Of a DNA stretch of 8,839 bases, positions 1 to 6,654 are shown one piece after another. The stretch lies in assembly GCA_903896915.1 (NCBI GenBank), contig CAITZN010000641.1, positions 1 through 8,839 on the forward strand. The letters run 5' to 3'. Every line of letters begins with the position of its first letter. Within the stretch, counting starts at the first letter, position 1. The position numbers and the translations under genes are program-made. The stretch is from an uncultured bacterium (lineage in GTDB: Bacteria > Desulfobacterota > Desulfobulbia > Desulfobulbales > Desulfobulbaceae). A model generated the notes under the pieces. That model made no database searches. It had not been told where the DNA came from and saw only the letters and a program-made list of their open reading frames with translations.

Positions 1-1
1 G

Positions 2-3000
2 CATTCAGCCCAACAGCAGTTGCAGATGCTGCGGATCAAGCCTGATGAAGCCCGTCGTTTCCAGCAACTGGCAAGTCACCTGCTGTTTCCCAATCAACTG
101 CTGCGTGCCCCGGCAGAACGCCTGGAAGAGAACCGCAAGGGCCAGGCGGGATTGTGGCCCTATGCTATTTCCGGCGACCTGCCCATCGTCCTGATTACCA
201 TCGGTGAGGCGCGGGAGATCAGCCTGGTCCGACAGTTGCTCCAGGCCCATACCTATTGGCGGATGCATGGGTTTTCGACCGATCTGGTGATCCTCAACGA
301 AGAGTCGGCCAGCTACGAACGGCCGCTCCAGGAACGGTTGGAGCAATTGATCCAGACCCATGCACTCTCAGCCGCTGTTGACAAGCCAGGCGGAATTTTC
401 CTGAAGAGTGCTGCACATATTCCGGAAGAGGATCTCAAGCTCTTCAAAGCGGCAGCATGTGTGGTTTTAGTAGCCGCCCGCGGTACCCTGCCCCAGCAAT
501 TGGGCCTGCCGGCTGAAGCTCCTGAGCAATTGGAGCGGTTCATCCGAAAACGCAGCACCCGCGAGCCATCGGCACCGCTGCCCTTCATGGAACTCAACTA
601 CTTCAACAGTCTAGGCGGTTTTACCCCGGACGGTCGAGAATATGCCATCTATCTCGGTCCAGATACCAGCACCCCGGCCCCCTGGGTCAACGTCATTGCC
701 AATCCGAATTTTGGCACTATGGTCAGCGAAAGCGGATCCGGCTTTAGCTGGTACGGCAACAGTCAACGCAACCGTCTGACCGGTTGGTCGAACGACCCGG
801 TGCTCGACCCGGCCTCGGAAGCACTGTACATTCGCGATGAAGAGAGCGGTGCTTTCTGGTCGCCGACTGCAGCCCCGGTCCGGGAAAAGACCGCCTATCG
901 GGCCCGGCACGGTGCAGGATATACAGTCTTTGAGCATAACAGTAACGGCATCGAGCAGGAGTTGACGGTCTTTGTCCCCGTTGATGCAAACGGTGGAGTG
1001 CCGATCAAGCTGCAGCGCCTACGGCTCACCAATGGAAGCTCCCGAAGACGCAAACTCTCGGTCACCTACTATGTAGAACTGACCCTCGGCGAGAACCGTG
1101 AAACCTCGCGGATGCATATCATGACCCATTGGGACAACGAGGCTCAGGCCCTACTGGCTCAAAACCGCTACCATCCCGATTATGCAGATCGAGTTGCTTT
1201 TGTGTCTATCAGCCCCGAGGCCGAATATCACAGTGGTGACCGTACTGCTTTCATTGGTCGAAATAGATCGCTGGCAAATCCAGTTGCCATGGAACTGACC
1301 AGATTATCATCACGAACTGGTGCCGGGCTGGACCCCTGCGCGGTCGTCCGGGTGAGCCTGGAGATGGCACCCCGTGAGCAGCGCGATATCGTCTGTATGC
1401 TGGGCCAGGCCGATTCTTCAGAAAAAGCTAGGGAACTGGTGCGCAGTTTTCACGAAGATCGGGCCTTTGAGGATTCCTTCGACGTAACCAGAGCTTGGTG
1501 GGATAGCCTGCTCAGCACGATTGAGGTGCAGACTCCGGAATTGGCTGCTGATCTTCTGATCAACCGTTGGCTCCAGTACCAGTCGCTGAGTTGCCGCATC
1601 TGGGGCCGTTCCGCCTTTTACCAGTCCGGCGGTGCTTACGGCTTTCGCGATCAGTTGCAGGATGTCATGGCCTTTTGCTATGCCCGCCCCGAACTGGCGC
1701 GGGATCATATTCTTCTGGCCGCTGGTCGGCAGTTCAAAGAGGGAGATGTCCAGCATTGGTGGCATCCTCCTGGTGGCGCCGGAATCCGTTCGCGGATCAG
1801 CGACGACCTCCTTTGGCTGCCTTATGTGGTTGCCCACTACGTACGAACTACTGGCGATGTGACTATTCTGGGCACAGAGATACCCTTCCTCAACGCCCCA
1901 CAACTTGCAGACGATCAACATGAACAGTTCACCATACCTGAGATCAGCTTTGAGCGTGGTACCCTTTTTGAACACTGCCGACGAGCCCTCAACCACGGCC
2001 TGACCATAGGGCCCCATGGCTTACCCCTTATCGGCACGGGGGATTGGAACGACGGCATGAACCTGGTGGGTGCCGGCGGCAAAGGGGAGAGTGTCTGGCT
2101 CGCCTGGTTCCTCTGCGACGCTCTGCAAGGAATGGCGGAACTTGCCGACCTCCTGGCGCAACCGGAGCTTGCCTTGACCTATCAGACAGACCGGCAAGCT
2201 CTGATGCAACGAGTTGAACAGGCCGGATGGGATGGTGAATGGTATCTTCGCGGGACCTTTGATGACGGCAGCCCACTCGGATCTGCAGCAAATCAAGAGG
2301 CGAGAATCGACAGCCTGCCGCAATCCTGGGCCCTGCTTTCCGGTGCCGCCGATCCAGCGCGAGCCAATCAGGCCCTGGAATCGGCCTGGCGTCATCTGGT
2401 CCTCCCGAAGGAAAGCATGGCCTTGCTCTTCACGCCGCCTTTTGACCAATCACTTCCCTCGCCTGGCTATATCAAAGGATATCCGCCAGGGGTACGGGAA
2501 AACGGCGGTCAGTATACCCACGCCGCCTTGTGGATGGCCATGGCTATGGCCCGTAAGGGAGACGGAGAGCGGGCGGTGCAGCTGCTGCGGATGCTTAATC
2601 CGATCGAGCATGCCCGCGATGCCGAGGCGGTTTGGCACTATGGGGTCGAACCCTATGTGGTAGCGGCTGACGTCTACCGCTTACCCGGACGAGTTGGGCA
2701 AGGGGGTTGGTCCTGGTATACCGGTTCAGCGGCCTGGATGTATAGGGCCTGGATTGAAGAGGTTTTTGGTTTGCACATCCGAGGAGATCAGATGCGTATT
2801 GATCCGGTTATTCCGGCACTGTGGCCGAGATTCAGTCTTCGTTATCGACACGGTGAAACGATATACGCCATCGAGGTAGAAAATCCGGACGGTTGTGAAC
2901 ACGGGGTTGCTTGGGTTGAGATGGATGGGCAACGAATACAAGATGGGGTTATCCAGCTGGAACAAGGACTGGTGAAACATCATATCCGCGTTCGGATGGG

Positions 3001-3022
3001 ACGCCCGACGCTGGCAGGTTGA
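2..3022 (+). CDS. ndvB: Cyclic beta-1,2-glucan synthase, C-terminal part with GH94 domain (partial, cut by left edge)
   Basis: The frame is open from base 2, so the start lies outside the window; the TTG at 20 is internal. About 1006 residues are visible, roughly the last third of a family whose members run near 2,800 residues. The family makes cyclic beta-1,2-glucan in the inner membrane: an N-terminal GT84 domain (not seen here) extends and cyclises the chain, and a C-terminal GH94 phosphorylase-like domain controls chain length. Visible marks, numbered from the TTG: the family signature LWPYAISGDLP (45-55); a beta-sandwich entry region opening MELNYFNSLGGF (190-201); GFRDQLQD (541-548); the catalytic-site motif GTGDWNDGMN (672-681, bases 2033-2062), which contains the GH94 general-acid aspartate; and GYPPGVRENGGQYTH followed by GWSWYTGSAAW near the end. 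No frameshift is visible. Stand-alone cellobiose or laminaribiose phosphorylases are the alternative for the GH94 part, but the upstream linker fits NdvB. Family assignment is confident; the symbol is given by family. Confidence 0.93.
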   Translation, partial: HSAQQQLQMLRIKPDEARRFQQLASHLLFPNQLLRAPAERLEENRKGQAGLWPYAISGDLPIVLITIGEAREISLVRQLLQAHTYWRMHGFSTDLVILNEESASYERPLQERLEQLIQTHALSAAVDKPGGIFLKSAAHIPEEDLKLFKAAACVVLVAARGTLPQQLGLPAEAPEQLERFIRKRSTREPSAPLPFMELNYFNSLGGFTPDGREYAIYLGPDTSTPAPWVNVIANPNFGTMVSESGSGFSWYGNSQRNRLTGWSNDPVLDPASEALYIRDEESGAFWSPTAAPVREKTAYRARHGAGYTVFEHNSNGIEQELTVFVPVDANGGVPIKLQRLRLTNGSSRRRKLSVTYYVELTLGENRETSRMHIMTHWDNEAQALLAQNRYHPDYADRVAFVSISPEAEYHSGDRTAFIGRNRSLANPVAMELTRLSSRTGAGLDPCAVVRVSLEMAPREQRDIVCMLGQADSSEKARELVRSFHEDRAFEDSFDVTRAWWDSLLSTIEVQTPELAADLLINRWLQYQSLSCRIWGRSAFYQSGGAYGFRDQLQDVMAFCYARPELARDHILLAAGRQFKEGDVQHWWHPPGGAGIRSRISDDLLWLPYVVAHYVRTTGDVTILGTEIPFLNAPQLADDQHEQFTIPEISFERGTLFEHCRRALNHGLTIGPHGLPLIGTGDWNDGMNLVGAGGKGESVWLAWFLCDALQGMAELADLLAQPELALTYQTDRQALMQRVEQAGWDGEWYLRGTFDDGSPLGSAANQEARIDSLPQSWALLSGAADPARANQALESAWRHLVLPKESMALLFTPPFDQSLPSPGYIKGYPPGVRENGGQYTHAALWMAMAMARKGDGERAVQLLRMLNPIEHARDAEAVWHYGVEPYVVAADVYRLPGRVGQGGWSWYTGSAAWMYRAWIEEVFGLHIRGDQMRIDPVIPALWPRFSLRYRHGETIYAIEVENPDGCEHGVAWVEMDGQRIQDGVIQLEQGLVKHHIRVRMGRPTLAG

Positions 3023-3027
3023 AAGCA
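3012..3027 (+). promoter_or_regulatory. Candidate sigma-54 (-24/-12) promoter for the small lysine-rich gene
   Basis: The string TGGCAGGTTGAAAGCA matches the sigma-54 consensus TGGCAYRN4TTGCW at the invariant GG and GC, with the required 10-base spacing between them, and at the full TGGCA block. It departs at the Y position (G) and at the TT of the -12 element (AA). It overlaps the stop codon of the glucan synthase gene. A start about 12 bases downstream of the GC would leave a leader of about 60 bases before the ATG at 3098. No convincing sigma-70 promoter was seen in the same gap. This is a motif match by eye; read-through from the upstream gene is equally possible. Confidence 0.22.
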
Positions 3028-3086
3028 TTACGGGTGTTGAAAATCCGTTTTTGTATCGCGGAAACCGAAGGTAAATCTTTAAAAAA

Positions 3087-3090
3087 GGAG
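3087..3090 (+). promoter_or_regulatory. Strong Shine-Dalgarno of the small lysine-rich gene
   Basis: AAAAAAGGAG ends at 3090, seven bases before the ATG at 3098, which is ideal spacing. Another in-frame ATG at 3092 lies one base after GGAG, too close to be used, so this site decides the start in favour of 3098. Confidence 0.8.
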
Positions 3091-3097
3091 CATGACC

Positions 3098-3211
3098 ATG
3101 GGCGATAAGGGCGGCAAAAAAGACAAGGATAAAAGCCAGAAGCAAAGCGGCGAAAAACAAAAACAAAAAGATAAGGACAAGGCCGACAAACGACCGAAAA
3201 GCAAGCCGTAA
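3098..3211 (+). CDS. Small lysine-rich hydrophilic protein, 37 aa, function unknown
   Basis: This is a 37-codon ORF starting MGDKGGKKDKDKSQKQ and ending KSKP. It has 14 lysines and 1 arginine against 7 acidic residues, a net charge of about +8, and almost no hydrophobic residues, so no fold, signal peptide or membrane segment is expected. The segment KDKDK occurs twice (residues 8-12 and 24-28), with different codons for aspartate and lysine in the two copies, which hints at selection on protein rather than simple DNA repetition. Support for a real gene is an excellent ribosome binding site and a rho-independent terminator beginning 8 bases after the stop. It lies 75 bases after the glucan synthase gene and may share its transcript. 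From memory, similar tiny lysine-rich proteins beginning MGDKG or MSDKG recur in Desulfobacterota and other Proteobacteria as hypotheticals. Nucleic-acid binding is a guess from the charge only. Confidence 0.75.
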   Translation: MGDKGGKKDKDKSQKQSGEKQKQKDKDKADKRPKSKP

Positions 3212-3218
3212 GATCGAC

Positions 3219-3262
3219 AGACCCTCTCAGCAAGCGCCCCCCCGGCGACAGAGGGTCTTTTT
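3219..3262 (+). terminator. Rho-independent terminator after the lysine-rich gene
   Basis: AGACCCTCT (3219-3227) pairs perfectly with AGAGGGTCT (3250-3258), giving a 9-base-pair stem with a C-rich loop of 22 bases. The stem runs into a T tract, TTTTT (3258-3262). It closes the + strand transcription unit. The T tract is on the + strand side only; the opposite strand has no equivalent run after the stem. Confidence 0.85.
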
Positions 3263-3296
3263 AGAAGGATATTTCAGCTATTGAGCCCTAGCCAAT

Positions 3297-3325
3297 TTAA
3301 AAATTACTAACCTCACGATTAGTGA
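3297..3325 (-). terminator. Weak terminator-like hairpin downstream of the FHA-GGDEF gene
   Basis: Read on the - strand, ACTAA (3319-3323) pairs with TTAGT (3306-3310) around an 8-base loop. One mismatch separates this from a further outer pair, and five U residues follow (3299-3303). It sits about 70 bases past the stop of the cyclase gene, in the right place and orientation. The stem is short and AT-rich, so efficiency would be low. The rest of the 3263-3393 interval holds nothing recognisable. Confidence 0.35.
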
Positions 3326-3393
3326 ACCTTCCTTTCTTTCTTCAAGGCTCTATTCATTTGCGAAGCTGGTTGTTCATTGAGGGACATATTGTA

Positions 3394-4284
3394 TTATGCG
3401 ATAGCAGTAACCTTGTTTCGGCCTGTTCGTTTTGAGATGTACAGGGCCTCATCGGCACGCTTGAAGAGCGAGGCCAGGGTGTCATTCTTTTTGAGGATGC
3501 TGACCCCGATACTGATAGTGGGCCGAAGGATGATGCCATCCATCGCAAAATTATAAGTCTCAACCTGTAAACGGATTGTTTCGGCAAACTGTTTTGCAGC
3601 ATCCATCTTAAAGTTGGGAAGGAATATCATGAATTCGTCGCCGCCAAACCGACTGGCCAACCCCTTATGGTCCGTGGCTGCCTTGATCAGTTTTCCGGTT
3701 TGGCTGATGGTATAGGCACCAAATGAGTGGCCATAAGTATCGTTGATTTGTTTGACACCGTCGATGTCCATCATAATCATGGCCAGATCTGCACCCTGGG
3801 TTCGAGATACCGCAATGAATCGATCCAATTCTTCGTCAAATCTTCGTTTGACAATAAGTCCGGTCAGTTCATCGATATTAAGAAGGTTGTCTAATTCATG
3901 CTGGTACTGGAGGTCAAAGACGTCGGACCATCCAAAACGGAGGATGATGTTGCCGATAAGAATCTTGTCGGACTCTTTGAGTGCTGCTTCCGTGATCCGC
4001 AGGCCATTCAAAAAGGATCCATTTGAACTTTTTAAATCTTGGATAACATAACTGTTGACTTCAGGGTTGAAATCAATGGCAAGGTGCTGGCGCGAGATAA
4101 GCGTATCCCTCAGCATTATCGTCGCTTCAGGAGAGCGACCAATGGTAATGCGGTCGTCGGCGAGCATGATGCGGCGCCCAACCTGATCACCTGACAGAAC
4201 GGTCAGGCCAGGTACCTTTTTTTCAAAATCCTTGTCGCTAAACCAATTTGCATTCAAAATAACTGTAGTGCAATCTTCGGCCAT
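3394..4284 (-). CDS. FHA-GGDEF domain protein, putative diguanylate (or other dinucleotide) cyclase with an altered base-recognition residue
   Basis: A soluble protein of 296 residues with no signal peptide or membrane segment. Residues about 25-115 form an FHA phosphothreonine-binding domain, with the hallmarks GRS (49-51), SRQH (64-67), SSNG (86-89) and NG (93-94). A short linker leads to a GGDEF domain (about 137-296), which in the family condenses two GTP into c-di-GMP. Seen and intact: DELTGL (138-143), metal-ligand D173 in MMDID, N181 in INDTYGH, the GGDEF motif itself (214-218), and ADEALY with K285 and R289 near the end. Odd: alanine 190 stands where active cyclases have the guanine-contacting aspartate (PleD D344), and the usual asparagine after DxLTGL is valine. 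The inhibitory RxxD site before GGDEF is absent (DHKG), so feedback inhibition by c-di-GMP is unlikely. The start ATG at 4284 is supported by GAGGA eight bases upstream. FHA suggests control by a Ser/Thr kinase partner, not encoded in this window. The domain call is firm; the product nucleotide is uncertain. Confidence 0.92.
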   Translation of the reverse strand: MAEDCTTVILNANWFSDKDFEKKVPGLTVLSGDQVGRRIMLADDRITIGRSPEATIMLRDTLISRQHLAIDFNPEVNSYVIQDLKSSNGSFLNGLRITEAALKESDKILIGNIILRFGWSDVFDLQYQHELDNLLNIDELTGLIVKRRFDEELDRFIAVSRTQGADLAMIMMDIDGVKQINDTYGHSFGAYTISQTGKLIKAATDHKGLASRFGGDEFMIFLPNFKMDAAKQFAETIRLQVETYNFAMDGIILRPTISIGVSILKKNDTLASLFKRADEALYISKRTGRNKVTAIA

Positions 4285-4292
4285 TTCCTGCT

Positions 4293-4297
4293 TCCTC
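4293..4297 (-). promoter_or_regulatory. Shine-Dalgarno of the FHA-GGDEF gene
   Basis: GAGGA on the - strand lies eight bases before the ATG at 4284-4282 and fixes that start. Confidence 0.65.
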
Positions 4298-4337
4298 TGT
4301 TAAACAACGGTTCCGGTTTGTGAAAAAATTTAATTTA

Positions 4338-4366
4338 AAAATACCGATTTATTACAGTTATGTCCA
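4338..4366 (-). promoter_or_regulatory. Candidate sigma-70 promoter of the FHA-GGDEF gene
   Basis: On the - strand, TGGACA (4366-4361; 5 of 6 to the -35 consensus) is followed after exactly 17 bases by TATTTT (4343-4338; 4 of 6 to the -10 consensus). A transcript would start around 4330 and leave a leader of about 45 bases. The placement gives the gene its own promoter, separate from pbpC upstream on the same strand. The local AT-richness raises the chance of a fortuitous match. Confidence 0.4.
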
Positions 4367-4536
4367 TCAATTCCACCGCATTTCGCGCTTTATTCCGACC
4401 CTGTTTATTGACTGATTAGTGATGATGTGAGGTGTGAGTCGAACACGTCGTATCTTATCTTCATATTTCTTACAGTTTGCATAAAAACCAGTCCTATGCA
4501 TATGAAAACACCATGATCCTCGTTATGAATCCCCCG
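4367..4536. other. Gene-free spacer between pbpC and the FHA-GGDEF promoter
   Basis: No ORF with a ribosome binding site was seen on either strand in this interval, nor any pattern resembling a tRNA or a c-di-GMP riboswitch. It contains a small palindrome, TATGCATA (4495-4502). It also contains a short inverted pair, GTGT/ACAC (about 4433-4446), of unknown meaning. The end of pbpC has no obvious terminator here. Confidence 0.5.
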
Positions 4537-6654
4537 TTACTTGACAACAAATGAGCGGGGCGGAAGGGAGATAAGGACCCCGGAGGATCGAATAATTTTG
4601 GCCGAAACCCGGTGTTCCCCCAGGGCAATCGGCCACATCAGTTTTTCCCGGTGGCAGTCTTCCTGACGTTGACCATCCACAATCCATTGGACCTCATCCT
4701 CCTGGGTCACGCCGGAGATAAAAAACGGAATATATTGCAATTCATTGGGGATTCTAGGGTCCATCACAACCTCCATGTCATTGACCGGCACCACCATCTT
4801 GACCCCATGGGCAGGGGCAGCGACCATCATCGGCTTTCCGGCAGCCAGAGGTTGTACCGGTAGCGGATGCAGGCCATAGCGCCTGCGGAGTTCTGCGAAG
4901 ATACTGCGGGCTAGCAAGGCTGGGCCACTGGCGCCGGTCATCATTTGCGATGGTGCGGACCGATTCATGTTGCCAAGCCAGATACCAACCACAAAACGAC
5001 CATCATAGGCCACTGTCCAGACATCGTTGCCTTTGGTTGAAGTGCCGGTCTTAACGGCAGTGCGTACGGGAAAATTCAACACACTTAAGGGGCCAAATTC
5101 CAATCTGCGGAAGTCGGCCTCAGAAAGGATGGTACCAATTGCCCTTGCAGCGTTTTCCGAAAAGACGCTGGATGCGCCTTGACCCGAAATATTCCCTTCC
5201 TCAGCCAGCACCTTGACCCGCATAGAGACTCCCCCTCGAGCCAGTGCCCCATAGGCCTGCACCAGTTCCAGCAACGATATTTCCGCATTCCCGAGCACAA
5301 GCCCGTTGCCGTAGGTTTCTGTGCCCGCGATAAGGCTGGTCATGCCCAGGTGCTGAAGGCTTGCATAAAAAGTATGCAAGCCGACAAAATCAAGGGTTCT
5401 GATCGCCGGGGTGTTCAGTGAATTGCCAAGCGCTTCCGCCAGAGGAATCATCCCGTAATAGGTTTCGCTGAAATTTCGGTAGACATGAAGACCACGATCC
5501 ACTTCTTCCAAGATAGGCTCATCCTTGATAACGGTGGCTGGTGACCAACCCTTATCCAGCGCCAGAGCGTACACAAAGGGCTTGAGGGTTGATCCGGGTT
5601 GTCGCGGGATTCGGACGGCATCAAAGCCTGCTTGCGGGACATCTCCAGATATCTCACCTGCAACCGCCCAGACCAGAACCTCGGAGGTGGTGTGATCAAC
5701 CACTAGAACCGCACCGTTGTGTAAACCGTATGCAGAGAGATCGTTGATGCGTTGCTCCAAAAATTCCTGCGATTTTTTCTGAAGCTCGCCGTCAAGAGTC
5801 GTTTGCACGGATCGACTGTTTTCTCGGACTCCGAGTCGATCCCGTGCAAAGGCCGTGAAATGAGGGGCCTGCACCGAGAGTTCCGATTTGTTCCGAGACA
5901 TTTGCCCCTGTGTCGCCTCAGCATGCAACCCCGCAGAGATGAATCCGTGTTGCAACATAGACTCAGCCAAACCGGAAATCCGTTTATTCAGCCCGGTCGT
6001 TGCCTTGAACGGATCAAGCAGGGAAGGAGCGCGCACTATGGCTGCCAGAGCCAGGGTTTCTTTGGCATTGAGGGTATCGAGGGATCTACCGAAATAATAC
6101 CTCGCAGCCTGGACAATACCACGCCGCGAGGAAGAAAAAGGTACCTGGTTAAGGTAAAATTCCAGGATGTCGACCTTGGCAGAATGGCGTTCCAGCCGCA
6201 TCGCATCCCAGCCTTCCAGCCAGCGTGACCAGTACGTGCGGGGGCGAGGGTAGATGATCCGCACCACCTGTTCCGTTATGGTGCTGGCTCCCCGGACCGT
6301 ATGCAAAGCTTGCAGATTTTGCCACAGGGCATGGAACCGAGCTGCCCAATCGATACCGTTATGGCGGAAAAAACGGGCGTCCTCGGCGGTGAGAAAGGCT
6401 TTGAGCAGCAAATCGGGAATATCATGCAAGGCGACCTGATCATGAGCGTTGAATCGAGCCTGGTAGGTTCGACTTAAAGCTCTACCGTTCCTATCCATAA
6501 AGATGGGAACGGCATCGTCCTTGGCAATGTCTGCCAGAGTCGTCAACGGGAGATCGGCGAGATTAATGATCGTCGCTCCCACCAAGGCAACAACAAAGGC
6601 TATAGCACCACCGCCAACAACCCACCTGATCCTGCCGGGATTACGGATCGACAT
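4537..6654 (-). CDS. pbpC: Penicillin-binding protein 1C (bifunctional GT51 transglycosylase / transpeptidase)
   Basis: A class A PBP of 705 residues that polymerises lipid II into glycan strands and cross-links them on the periplasmic face of the inner membrane. Residues 12-32 form a single N-terminal membrane anchor. The GT51 domain (about 50-220) has the catalytic glutamate E91 in TAEDARFFRHNG, GASTITEQ (122-129) and ILEFYLN (163-169). The transpeptidase domain (about 310-590) has all three penicillin-binding motifs: SxxK as STLK (355-358, S355 nucleophile), SxN as SLN (412-414) and KTG (535-537). The C-terminal 90 residues, with VQWIVDGQ and LGEHRV, match the PBP1C-specific C-terminal domain, which separates it from PBP1A and PBP1B. 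The motif after ILEFYLN reads QVPFSSSRRGI, lacking the glycines typical of E. coli-type PBP1C. The ATG at 6654 lies inside the end of the upstream alpha-2-macroglobulin gene, and a modest CGGAA six bases upstream serves as ribosome binding site. The overlap implies translational coupling. Confidence 0.93.
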   Translation of the reverse strand: MSIRNPGRIRWVVGGGAIAFVVALVGATIINLADLPLTTLADIAKDDAVPIFMDRNGRALSRTYQARFNAHDQVALHDIPDLLLKAFLTAEDARFFRHNGIDWAARFHALWQNLQALHTVRGASTITEQVVRIIYPRPRTYWSRWLEGWDAMRLERHSAKVDILEFYLNQVPFSSSRRGIVQAARYYFGRSLDTLNAKETLALAAIVRAPSLLDPFKATTGLNKRISGLAESMLQHGFISAGLHAEATQGQMSRNKSELSVQAPHFTAFARDRLGVRENSRSVQTTLDGELQKKSQEFLEQRINDLSAYGLHNGAVLVVDHTTSEVLVWAVAGEISGDVPQAGFDAVRIPRQPGSTLKPFVYALALDKGWSPATVIKDEPILEEVDRGLHVYRNFSETYYGMIPLAEALGNSLNTPAIRTLDFVGLHTFYASLQHLGMTSLIAGTETYGNGLVLGNAEISLLELVQAYGALARGGVSMRVKVLAEEGNISGQGASSVFSENAARAIGTILSEADFRRLEFGPLSVLNFPVRTAVKTGTSTKGNDVWTVAYDGRFVVGIWLGNMNRSAPSQMMTGASGPALLARSIFAELRRRYGLHPLPVQPLAAGKPMMVAAPAHGVKMVVPVNDMEVVMDPRIPNELQYIPFFISGVTQEDEVQWIVDGQRQEDCHREKLMWPIALGEHRVSAKIIRSSGVLISLPPRSFVVK

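Noticed and set aside
1418..2017. A 199-codon open frame on the - strand, opposite the glucan synthase gene
   Set aside because: It runs antisense through conserved GH94 coding sequence and has no motif or ribosome binding site of note.
3037..3077. TTGAAA considered as a -35 box for the lysine-rich gene
   Set aside because: No acceptable -10 hexamer lies 16-18 bases downstream.
2726..3166. An open frame on the - strand covering the lysine-rich gene, with a hydrophobic N-terminus
   Set aside because: The hydrophobic stretch (Phe/Leu) is simply the complement of AAG/AAA lysine codons. The + strand reading has a far better ribosome binding site and a terminator.
3284..3350. GAGCC and GGCTC inverted pair in the convergent intergenic region
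   Set aside because: The arms are short and about 55 bases apart, so this is likely chance.
4285..4536. Possible c-di-GMP riboswitch or small RNA upstream of the cyclase gene
   Set aside because: No match to the conserved core of known c-di-GMP riboswitches was seen, and there is no strong hairpin plus T tract.
4532..4560. CCCCG/CGGGG inverted repeat around the pbpC stop codon, considered as a terminator
   Set aside because: The stem is only five pairs with a loop of 19 bases and is not followed by a U tract on the - strand.
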